Made by a program: the position numbers and the translations under genes
Assembly (NCBI GenBank): GCA_051955985.1
Contig: JBQCGD010000151.1
Coordinates: 1-12,197 of the forward strand
Direction of reading: 5' to 3'
DNA from: DATKPA01 sp051955985
Lineage (GTDB): Bacteria > Planctomycetota > Phycisphaerae > WQYP01
Length of the DNA: 12,197 nucleotides
Shown here: piece by piece, positions 1-6,622 of the stretch
Layout: every line of letters starts with the position of its first letter
Numbering within the stretch: the stretch's first letter is position 1
The notes under the pieces: generated by a model
What the model was told of the DNA's origin: nothing
The model's input: only the letters and a program-made list of their open reading frames with translations
The model's database searches: none

Positions 1-1
1 C

Positions 2-109
2 GACGCCCCCAACTGGGTCCACTTCCCCTCCGCCCACGAAACCCTCCGCATCCTCCGCGAAGCCACCCCCGCCTTCCCCACCATTGTCCCCCCCGCCCCC
101 TCACGCTAA
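2..109 (+). CDS. C-terminal end of an unidentified protein (5' cut by window edge)
   Basis: Frame 2 is open from the first base to a TAA at 107-109 and gives 35 residues, beginning DAPNWVHFPSAHETLRILRE and ending in a Pro-rich tail. Codon use matches the + strand genes here, with C at nearly every third position, which supports a real coding end. The fragment is too short for me to recognise a family, and no catalytic motif is visible. The gene lies upstream of the zinc-ribbon gene on the same strand, 77 bases away, with a heptamer array in the gap. Confidence 0.55.
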   Translation, partial: DAPNWVHFPSAHETLRILREATPAFPTIVPPAPSR

Positions 110-141
110 CCTACATTGACCGCCAACACCCCTATCCAACG

Positions 142-176
142 TTTTGCGTTTTGCGTTTTGAGTTTTGCGTTTTGAG
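142..176 (+). repeat. Tandem heptamer array, five units
   Basis: Five consecutive 7-base units read TTTTGCG, TTTTGCG, TTTTGAG, TTTTGCG and TTTTGAG, with no spacer. The array lies in the 77-base gap between two + strand genes and ends 10 bases before the ATG at 187. It is AT-rich compared with its surroundings. Its function is unknown. A TTG inside it (151) is in frame with the downstream gene but is an unlikely start. Confidence 0.85.
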
Positions 177-186
177 TCTACGCCGC

Positions 187-852
187 ATGTCCGAACCACC
201 CCCCACCTCCGCCATCTTCCGCTTCACCTGCCCCAGTTGCCAGAAGGTCCTCAAAGCCAACGTCCGATGGGCCGGCAAACGCGGCGCCTGCCCCCACTGC
301 AAACAACCCATTACCTTCCCCGCCTACACCCCCCCCAACCCCCAGTCCCGCACCGCTCGCCAGCTCCTCGCCCTCGTCCACGAACAGGACAACCTCACCG
401 TTGACGACAACGACACCGACAAGCTCTCCATGCTTCTCTCCCAATCCACCTGCCGCGACTACCACCTCGCGCAAAAACTCCTCGACAACCGCCCCCTCTC
501 CCCGCGCCAGTGGCGCCGCATCCTCAATTCCGCCGCCGCCCGCGAATCCATGCGCTTTCACATCGAAGAACAACTCGAACGCCTCGCCGAAATCCCCGAT
601 GACGATTCCGACCCCTCCGCCCTCCTCGCCGCCGCCGACGCGGACTCCCCCCGCGTCAACCCCGACGCCTGGAAAATCATCACCCGCTTCCTCTACTTCC
701 TCCGCCACGGCCCCTGCGACAAATGCCAACGCGATCCCACCGGCCTCTCCTGCATCTACCTCGCCTTCGACACCTTCCTCGCCGCACGCCAGGTCTCCAC
801 CGACCGCGCCCACAACTGGCAAAAAATCTGCCACCACCACCTCGGCCTCTAA
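187..852 (+). CDS. Zinc-ribbon domain protein of unknown function
   Basis: This is a 221-residue protein, predicted soluble and cytoplasmic, with no signal peptide or membrane segment. Residues 14-44 form a zinc ribbon with C15-x2-C18 and C35-x2-C38 (CPSC and CPHC), a fold common in short nucleic-acid-binding or protein-binding modules. A second CDKC pair lies at residues 177-180 near the C-terminus and has no obvious partner pair. The middle (about 55-165) is charged and probably helical, with an Asp-rich stretch near 138-142. I chose ATG 187 because an in-frame TTG at 151 lies inside the heptamer array; the ribosome site is weak for either. Planctomycetes have many proteins opening with such a ribbon, but I cannot assign a function. 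Next on the same strand is an Hpt gene 285 bases on, so a shared operon is uncertain. Confidence 0.75.
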   Translation: MSEPPPTSAIFRFTCPSCQKVLKANVRWAGKRGACPHCKQPITFPAYTPPNPQSRTARQLLALVHEQDNLTVDDNDTDKLSMLLSQSTCRDYHLAQKLLDNRPLSPRQWRRILNSAAARESMRFHIEEQLERLAEIPDDDSDPSALLAAADADSPRVNPDAWKIITRFLYFLRHGPCDKCQRDPTGLSCIYLAFDTFLAARQVSTDRAHNWQKICHHHLGL

Positions 853-859
853 CGCTGAC

Positions 860-934
860 AGGCTATTTCAAAATCAAAGCCTTTCGTGTCTTTTGTGTCT
901 TTCGTGGCTGTTTTATAGGTTTTTGAAACAGCCT
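860..934 (+). repeat. Hairpin-flanked element with three 9-base repeats
   Basis: Arms 861-873 (GGCTATTTCAAAA) and 921-933 (TTTTGAAACAGCC) are inverted repeats with one mismatch in 13; the outer A860/T934 also pair. Inside lie three 9-base units at 881-907: CTTTCGTGT, CTTTTGTGT and CTTTCGTGG. The element starts 7 bases after the zinc-ribbon stop codon. It looks like a dispersed non-coding repeat. It could also act as a transcript-end hairpin, but there is no T-run after the second arm. Read on the - strand, the units encode a Thr-Lys-Asp pattern that is an artefact. Confidence 0.7.
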
Positions 935-1137
935 CTGGCACAAAAAACACCGAGCCCATGCCTTCCACGCCATGGGGATCATGAACGTGCCGTTCCGCCG
1001 GCCCTCCCGAACCACCCTCCCCCTCCCATCGCGCAAAACGTCGCACCTCAAAAAGGCCCCCCCTTCCCCCTCACCAATCTCCCCCATCCAGCTTAAAATA
1101 CCGCCTGAAATTCTCACACCCCGGAGCCCCTCAAAAA
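935..1137. other. Intergenic stretch without a supported gene
   Basis: Together with the hairpin element this makes a 285-base gap between the zinc-ribbon and Hpt genes. I see a short inverted repeat, CCCATG at 955-960 and CATGGG at 971-976, and C-rich runs, but no convincing promoter boxes and no RNA gene. Short frames on either strand here lack a ribosome site or a recognisable product. Confidence 0.5.
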
Positions 1138-1461
1138 ATGCCCACCCCCTCATCACCCCCCCACCGCAGCCTCTTCGCCCACGACCCCCTCATGCAACCC
1201 CTCATCTCCGACTACATCAACCGCCTCCCCGCCCAGGTCGCCGCCCTCCGCCACGCCCTCGCCGCGAACGACCCCGAATCCCTCCGCAAACTCTGCCACC
1301 AGCTCAAAGGCTCCGGCGCCTCCTTCGGCTTCCCCCCCATCTCTGCCTTCGCCGCCGCCGCCCTCGAAAAACTCCACGCCAACCTCCCCCCGCGCGCCAC
1401 CCTCCCCGACCTCACCCCCCTCCTCGACTACATCGAACACATCGAAAACTACAAACCCTGA
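1138..1461 (+). CDS. Stand-alone Hpt (histidine phosphotransfer) protein
   Basis: This 107-residue protein is made almost entirely of one Hpt domain, the usual size for a free-standing phosphotransfer protein. The signature is LCHQLKGSGASFGF at residues 52-65. H54 is the expected phosphate acceptor, followed by the typical L-K-G-S-G. The flanking segments (about 18-50 and 66-103) are predicted helices that would complete the four-helix bundle. Hpt proteins carry phosphate between hybrid histidine kinases and response regulators in the cytoplasm. No kinase or receiver gene is present in this window, so its partners are unknown. ATG 1138 gives the full domain, but no strong ribosome site precedes it, and the first 15 residues are Pro/Ser-rich, so a later start is possible. 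It converges on the large flavoprotein gene, whose stop is 47 bases away. Confidence 0.8.
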   Translation: MPTPSSPPHRSLFAHDPLMQPLISDYINRLPAQVAALRHALAANDPESLRKLCHQLKGSGASFGFPPISAFAAAALEKLHANLPPRATLPDLTPLLDYIEHIENYKP

Positions 1462-1483
1462 GAGCGTTGCCTCCGCCGGGTGA

Positions 1484-1511
1484 TTCGTCTTTCGTCATTC
1501 GAATTTCGTCA
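1484..1511 (+). repeat. Tandem heptamer array abutting a stop codon
   Basis: Four 7-base units read TTCGTCT, TTCGTCA, TTCGAAT and TTCGTCA with no spacer. On the other strand the last unit contains the TGA stop (1509-1511) of the large flavoprotein gene. The array therefore sits in the 47-base gap between two convergent genes. It has the same period as the array at 142-176 but a different unit. Confidence 0.7.
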
Positions 1512-4500
1512 TTGAGCGCGCTGCATCCCCGCCCCAACAACAACACTCCCCCCCGGCAAATCCCCGCATACCCCGCACTCCTGCCCGCGCAACTTCATCT
1601 TCCGCAGGCACCGGTCAATCCACATCTTCGTCATCTTCTCCTGCACCCCGTTCTGCGACAACCGCGACCGCAGATTATCAAACCGCACATGATCCAGCGG
1701 CTGGTCCTGGTTGAAGCACGAGAACACCACCGTCTCCTTCCCCGTCACCGGATCCTTGTGCATCTGCAGGCACTGCGCACAGATCTCCTTCATCATGCAC
1801 TGCATCGGCGAGTTGATCGACCCGATCGCATGATGGTCCGGCTTCAAATATTCCTTCAACACCGTGTGCCGCGCCTGCTGCACCCCGCGCATCATCCCGT
1901 CCGACCCAATCACAATCAGCCGATCCGCCGACGACAGCGGAATCGTCACCTCCCCGAGATCCCCGCGCCCATACGCCGCCATCGCCTCAACGATGTTCCC
2001 CACAAACGCCTTATCCTGCACCCGCCCCGGCGTGAACCCCGGCCCCTCATCGCAGCACCACGTCACCACGTCCGCCGCCGCCTCAATCTCCTCCACCTTG
2101 TACCGGTCGATCATCTTCTTGTACCCGGCAAAATAGATCACGCGCGACCCCGACGCCCGCAGCTTCTGCCCGATCGAGAACAACACCGCATTCCCCAAAC
2201 CACCACCCACAAGCAAAACCGTCTCCTGGCTCGGCGTCTCCGTCGGCGTCCCCGTCGGCCCCATCAAAATCACCGGCTCCCCCTTCTTGAGCAGCGCGCA
2301 CAAATCCGACGACCCGCCCATCTCCAGCACAATCGTCGACAACAACCCCTTCTCCCGATCCACGCTCGCCCCCGTCAACGCCAGCGCCTCCATCGCCATC
2401 GTCGTATCCCCCAGCCGCGCCGCCTGCGTCTCATAGTTCTGCAACCGATAGAACTGCCCCGGCTGGAACGCCCGCGCCGCAATCGGCGCTCGCACCACCA
2501 CCTCCACAATGTTCGGCGTCAACCGAATCACATCATGCACCACCGGCCGCAATTCATCATCCAGCTTCTGCATGAGTTCCTTCGCCCCAATCCCCGTATT
2601 TCCTTGCTTCGCCAGCATCCGCGAAACCACCGGATACCCCTGCTTCGCCCCACCCATCGCCTTCACCACGTTCCCCGCAAACGACGGATGCAAATCCCCA
2701 AAGAACGATATCGCCTTCCCATCCGCACGCAGCGACATCAACACCCGCACCGCCTCCGGCTTCGAAACCTTCTCCGGCTTCACCGGGTTCCCCTCCTCAT
2801 CCAACGCCTGGAAATACCGCCCATCCACCTTCACATTGTGCTCATCCTCGCGCGCCAGCACCGTGTTCGGCTGCGTCCCCGCCGCCACCAGGATCGTCCG
2901 CGCCGGCAACGTCACCTGCTGCGCATCCACCGCCACCCCCTTGTCATCAAACCGCTGATGCGCACACACCAGCGCCTGCGCCGCCCCATGCGCATCCAGC
3001 ACCACTTCCTCCGGCACAAGGCACTCCCCGAACCGAATCCCCTCCTCCAGCGCCTTCGTCACTTCCTCATGGTTCAACGTATAACTCGGCGCATCAATCA
3101 ACCGCCGCCGATACGCCACCGTCACCCCGCCCCACGAATTCAACAGATCAATCAGCTTCGGTGCACGCCCCTCTTTCCCCGCCTGCGCACGCTCCGCCCG
3201 AATCGCCCGTCCATGCGCAATAAACTCCCTCGCCACCTCCGCCTCCTCACCCACCCACTTCTCCTGCACCGCCTTCTCGCCGTTCAGCAGCACCAGCTCG
3301 TCATACCGCCGCAAAAACTTCTCCACCTGCACGATGTAATACGCCAACGACTCCGTCGCCGTATCAATCGCCGTCAACCCCCCGCCAATCACCACGATCG
3401 GCATCCGCACCTGCAGGTTCGCCAGCGACTCAAACTTCGCCGCCCCCGTCAACTGCAATGCCATCAAAAAGTCCGACGCCTGCCGCACCCCGCGCGCCAG
3501 CCCGTTCTTCATCGGAATCACCGTCGGCCGCCCGGCACCCATGCACAACGCAATGTGATCAAACCCCATCTCAAACGCCGAATCCACCGTCAGCGTCCCG
3601 CCAAACCGCACCCCGCCATACATCGCAAACTCGCTCCGCCGCTCCAGCAGCAACCGGATCACCTTCAAAAAGTTCTTGTTCCACCGCACGGTGATCCCAT
3701 ACTCCGCCACCCCGCCAAACCCCGCCATCACCCGCTCATCCAAACGCTCATAAATATCCGTGATATTCCGAATCGGCCGAAACGCTTGCCGCTTCCCGTA
3801 CGCATCCACCCCCGACACCTCCGCCGGCAGCGGCTCAATCTTCAACCCATCCACCGCCATCACCGTGTGCCCGTCATTCATCAAATGATGCGCCAGCGTG
3901 AACCCCGCCGGCCCCGTCCCCACCACCAGCACCTTCCGCCCCGTCGATTCCTTCGGCAGCGGCCGCGCAAAATTCAACGGGTTCCACCGCGTCAGCAGCG
4001 AATAAATCTCAAACCCCCACGGCAACTCCAAAACATCCTTCAGCGTCCGCGTCTCCGCCTGCGGAATGTCCACCGGATCCTGCTTCTGGTAAATGCACGA
4101 CTTCATGCAGTCGTTGCAAATCCGATGACCCGTCCCCGCGCACATCGCATTGTCGATCACCACGATCGCCAACGCCCCAATCGGATTCCCCTGCCCCTTC
4201 ACCTCGTTCATCTCCGAAATCTTCTCCTCCAGCGGGCACCCCGCCAGCGTCACCCCGAACACGCTCTTCTTGTATCCCCCCGTCTTCTCCTTGAGCCCAT
4301 GCGAGCACGAATCCTTCCCCTGGTGATGGCACTTGATGCAATAGCTCGTCTGGTCCAACGCCCCCACCAAATCCGTCCCCGGATCCGTCAAGTGAAACCC
4401 TTCCCGCTCCCGATGATGCACCCCGTCCGCATGCCCCAGCACAAACTGCGGCGACCCATTCACCATCAATGCCTCAATCGGCACCAGGTGATAAAAATCC

Positions 4501-5159
4501 AGCTTCTTCGGCAGCTTGAACAGCACCCCCTTCTCATGCTTCTTCTTCCCCTCCGGGCAGTACGTCGCCCACGCCGCATACTGCGCCGCCAGCTTCAACT
4601 GCGCCTCGTGCCCCTTCTCATCCTGCAGCCACTGCTCCACGTGCGTCGAATAACTCTCCTCCGTCAGCGGCCCCTGGATGAAAGCCTCCAACTCCTGCAC
4701 CACCTCCCCCGCATCAATCGCGCACGCCGTTTCCGCGTTAAACGCCGTGATCTTCCGCGCCACAAACTTCCGCTTCACCGCATACAGTGGCGCCAACGCC
4801 GTGTGCCGCCCCTGCAACGCCCGCAGCTCGTTCTGAATCCCAAACAACTCCCCAATAAAATCTTCCAGGTACGGCGCAATCTCCGTGATCAACTCCGACT
4901 CCGCCTTCCCCTCCACCACCCCCGGATTCTCCCGCGCCGCCGCCAGCCGCCCATACAGCTCCCCCTCACGCTCCTTCAGATACTCCAGAAACGCCCCATC
5001 CAGGCGCACCAACCCCGCGCGCGTATACAAATCCCCGAATTCCACCCCGAACCGAAGCGTAAGTTCCCCCGAATCCTGCGTTTGAGTCTGCTGGCGCGTG
5101 ATCACTTTTGGTCTTTCCACACTAAAAACAAAGACAAGCACGACGCCCGGCCGGCCCAT
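1509..5159 (-). CDS. Large iron-sulfur flavoprotein: GltD/NfnB-like module fused to PyrK/NfnA-like reductase module
   Basis: This 1216-residue cytoplasmic oxidoreductase has several domains. Residues 1-265 are unrecognised. Residues 274-355 hold two cysteine groups, C274-x2-C277-x7-C285 with C308, and C340-x7-C348-x2-C351-x3-C355. This resembles the double [4Fe-4S] domain before the FAD domain in glutamate synthase small subunit and NfnB. A dinucleotide site, VGTGPAG, lies at 413-419, and a second, VIGGG, at 590-594. Residues 870-1110 look like a ferredoxin-reductase module, with PGQFYRL at 900-906 for FAD and LVGGGLGN at 983-990 for NAD(P). C1121-x5-C1127-x2-C1130 and C1148 resemble the [2Fe-2S] site of PyrK. 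Another three cysteines (1184, 1195, 1198) lie in the tail. Substrate is not readable from sequence. Electron transfer between NAD(P)H and a ferredoxin-like or quinone partner is an inference. ATG 5159 is the longest start; GTG 5105, with GGAAAG upstream, is a real alternative and loses only 18 residues. Confidence 0.8.
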   Translation of the reverse strand: MGRPGVVLVFVFSVERPKVITRQQTQTQDSGELTLRFGVEFGDLYTRAGLVRLDGAFLEYLKEREGELYGRLAAARENPGVVEGKAESELITEIAPYLEDFIGELFGIQNELRALQGRHTALAPLYAVKRKFVARKITAFNAETACAIDAGEVVQELEAFIQGPLTEESYSTHVEQWLQDEKGHEAQLKLAAQYAAWATYCPEGKKKHEKGVLFKLPKKLDFYHLVPIEALMVNGSPQFVLGHADGVHHREREGFHLTDPGTDLVGALDQTSYCIKCHHQGKDSCSHGLKEKTGGYKKSVFGVTLAGCPLEEKISEMNEVKGQGNPIGALAIVVIDNAMCAGTGHRICNDCMKSCIYQKQDPVDIPQAETRTLKDVLELPWGFEIYSLLTRWNPLNFARPLPKESTGRKVLVVGTGPAGFTLAHHLMNDGHTVMAVDGLKIEPLPAEVSGVDAYGKRQAFRPIRNITDIYERLDERVMAGFGGVAEYGITVRWNKNFLKVIRLLLERRSEFAMYGGVRFGGTLTVDSAFEMGFDHIALCMGAGRPTVIPMKNGLARGVRQASDFLMALQLTGAAKFESLANLQVRMPIVVIGGGLTAIDTATESLAYYIVQVEKFLRRYDELVLLNGEKAVQEKWVGEEAEVAREFIAHGRAIRAERAQAGKEGRAPKLIDLLNSWGGVTVAYRRRLIDAPSYTLNHEEVTKALEEGIRFGECLVPEEVVLDAHGAAQALVCAHQRFDDKGVAVDAQQVTLPARTILVAAGTQPNTVLAREDEHNVKVDGRYFQALDEEGNPVKPEKVSKPEAVRVLMSLRADGKAISFFGDLHPSFAGNVVKAMGGAKQGYPVVSRMLAKQGNTGIGAKELMQKLDDELRPVVHDVIRLTPNIVEVVVRAPIAARAFQPGQFYRLQNYETQAARLGDTTMAMEALALTGASVDREKGLLSTIVLEMGGSSDLCALLKKGEPVILMGPTGTPTETPSQETVLLVGGGLGNAVLFSIGQKLRASGSRVIYFAGYKKMIDRYKVEEIEAAADVVTWCCDEGPGFTPGRVQDKAFVGNIVEAMAAYGRGDLGEVTIPLSSADRLIVIGSDGMMRGVQQARHTVLKEYLKPDHHAIGSINSPMQCMMKEICAQCLQMHKDPVTGKETVVFSCFNQDQPLDHVRFDNLRSRLSQNGVQEKMTKMWIDRCLRKMKLRGQECGVCGDLPGGSVVVGAGMQRAQ

Positions 5160-5210
5160 TCACCGCCCGATCCATCGCACACACGAATTCCGGTATCTTC
5201 CAAGCACCGT

Positions 5211-5216
5211 AGTATA
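5211..5216 (-). promoter_or_regulatory. Possible -10 box for the large flavoprotein gene
   Basis: On the - strand this reads TATACT, five of six matches to the sigma70 -10 consensus, 51 bases upstream of the ATG at 5159. No good -35 hexamer is found 16-18 bases further upstream, so the call is weak. The surroundings (5160-5280) are less GC-rich than the genes, as expected for a promoter region. Confidence 0.3.
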
Positions 5217-5321
5217 GCGGTTCCCCGCCCCGAATAAACTCCCACCCCTCAGAATCCCTACAATTCCTATCGGAATAGAAGACATTGCCCCCCAAACCCC
5301 TCCCCCTACCCGATTTCAAAC

Positions 5322-5357
5322 CTCAAAACGCTCCATGCCCTTGGTGCGCTCCGTGGT
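5322..5357. repeat. Degenerate 9-base repeat array after the PEP-CTERM gene
   Basis: Four 9-base units can be aligned on the + strand: CTCAAAACG, CTCCATGCC, CTTGGTGCG and CTCCGTGGT. All begin with CT and the last three share a T/G-rich core. The last base is within the TAA stop (5357-5359) of the - strand PEP-CTERM gene. The period and CT...GTG pattern resemble the units at 881-907, so the two may be related, but the copies here are much degraded. Confidence 0.4.
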
Positions 5358-6346
5358 TACCCCCGCCGCCGCCTCATCAACACCCCCGCAACCCCCGCCA
5401 AAACCACCACCCCCATCCCCGGCTCCGGCACAACCTCCAAATTCACCGCCTCCATGTTCGCCACAATGAACTGCCCCAACTCCAGCGGATCCGGCGCCCC
5501 ACCCGTAAACGCCGACGTCGGCAAATGCACCTCGTCATACCCCCCCAGGTACTTGTAATACTCAAACCGCCGAATCACCGCCTGGTCCGCTTCCCCAAGC
5601 ACAATATCCGGCTCCGCCAAAGGCATATCCCCCGGCAACAAATCCCACTCCGACTCCACCTCCGACGGCAACTGCGGCGCCACCCCGTTCGCCTCCGGCG
5701 GCGACGAAATCAGCTCCAGCAAGTCCACCTGCCGCGCAACCTCCGTCACATACGTCTTCACCCACACCGCATCCGGATACAACTGAACCGGCGGTGGTTT
5801 CGGTGGCTGCAGCACTGCCTGCACCATTGGTGCACCACCCCCCACCGCCGGCACAAATGTCCACGTCGACGTCGGCATCGTCAACGGCGCATTCCCGATC
5901 CGCTGCGACCCCTGATCCAGCCAGAAAAACGACGTCTTCCCTGGCTGCACCCCCACCGCAAACCCAAAATGCTCACACCCCGGCAGATTCACACAATAAT
6001 GCCCGTTCGTCGTCTGCCCCACCGTCGGCGTGATATACCCGTTCGCCGTAAAGTTGTACCCCGTAAACACAATCTTCGTCCCAAACGTCGAGCCCGACGT
6101 GTAATCCGTCGCCGAAAAACCCGTGAAATGGCACGGATACGTCTTCGTCACATCCGCCGAATGCACCCCCTCAATATCAATCTCCGCCCCATATGCATTC
6201 GTTCCCGTCTCATTAAACACATCAAAATTCGACATCGTCCCCTGGATCCCCACCGCCGCACCGCACGCCCCTCGCACGCCGATTCCCATCAAAATCGCCG
6301 CCGCCGAAACCCGCAACCCCCCAACCATCATCCGCCGAGTACCCAT
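5357..6346 (-). CDS. Secreted PEP-CTERM protein of unknown function
   Basis: The 329-residue protein has an N-terminal signal (MGTRRMMVGGLRVSAAAILM, probable cleavage near residues 27-31) and a C-terminal sorting tail: VPEP at 306-309, a hydrophobic stretch at 311-323, then RRRRG. PEP-CTERM tails are recognised by an exosortase and direct proteins to the cell surface or the extracellular matrix. Residues 32-165 look like one compact domain containing NFDVFNETG (40-48) and GCEHFG (123-128), with C118 and C124 as a possible disulfide. I have a loose memory of these two motifs together in other secreted hypothetical proteins, none with a known function. Residues 175-300 are Pro- and acid-rich and probably extended. 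The start is well supported by GAGAGGGAG just upstream of ATG 6346. It is divergent from the GH28 gene, suggesting but not proving a joint role at the cell surface. Confidence 0.8.
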   Translation of the reverse strand: MGTRRMMVGGLRVSAAAILMGIGVRGACGAAVGIQGTMSNFDVFNETGTNAYGAEIDIEGVHSADVTKTYPCHFTGFSATDYTSGSTFGTKIVFTGYNFTANGYITPTVGQTTNGHYCVNLPGCEHFGFAVGVQPGKTSFFWLDQGSQRIGNAPLTMPTSTWTFVPAVGGGAPMVQAVLQPPKPPPVQLYPDAVWVKTYVTEVARQVDLLELISSPPEANGVAPQLPSEVESEWDLLPGDMPLAEPDIVLGEADQAVIRRFEYYKYLGGYDEVHLPTSAFTGGAPDPLELGQFIVANMEAVNLEVVPEPGMGVVVLAGVAGVLMRRRRG

Positions 6347-6622
6347 AACCGCTCCCTCTCAAAAACCCCACCAACACGCATCCACAATGCTCCATCCAAT
6401 GACTTACCGTCCCCTCCCCCGCCCCGCCACACAGGAAAAACCCGCAAAATCCCATCCCCCCTTTCCCCTAAACCCCGTGGAGCTAGCCGCCGCCCCGGCG
6501 CCCGCCCCACTTCGCAAAAAAGCCAATCCTTCCCCCCTTTTCGACAACTCCCCCGGTGTAATCTTCACTCTGCTCTAAACAACGCGTGGCGGCCCCCTTA
6601 TCAACCTCTCGGCGGTGGAACG
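6347..6622. other. Divergent intergenic region, probable promoters
   Basis: This 276-base region separates the divergent PEP-CTERM and GH28 genes and must hold both promoters unless they lie further inside. On the + strand TGTAAT at 6557-6562 matches five of six bases of a -10 box, 61 bases before the GH28 ATG, but no -35 box is evident at the right distance. GGTGGA at 6614-6619 is a usable ribosome site for GH28. On the - strand GAGAGGGAG at about 6351-6359 is the ribosome site of the PEP-CTERM gene. I see no gene or RNA in this stretch. Confidence 0.4.

Noticed and set aside
142..176. CRISPR array
   Set aside because: The units are 7 bases with no spacers, and no cas gene is present.
955..976. 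CCCATG/CATGGG inverted repeat
   Set aside because: Six-base arms with a 10-base loop, no T-run and no nearby gene end; probably chance.
849..1046. Small - strand frame with a Thr-Lys-Asp repeat
   Set aside because: The repeat is simply the translation of the 9-base units at 881-907. It has no ribosome site and no conserved part.
972..5237. Very long + strand open frame opposite the large flavoprotein gene
   Set aside because: It is in codon register with the real gene and open only because that gene avoids the codons TTA, CTA and TCA. The translation is Arg/Pro/His-rich low-complexity with no motif.
5263..5276. ATTCC/GGAAT inverted repeat as an operator
   Set aside because: Arms of only 5 bases with a 4-base loop are expected by chance, and it is far from the predicted -10 box.
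5285..6622. Upstream extension of the GH28 frame
   Set aside because: This part is antisense to the PEP-CTERM gene and Arg/Pro-rich. ATG 6623 has a ribosome site and a signal peptide right after it.
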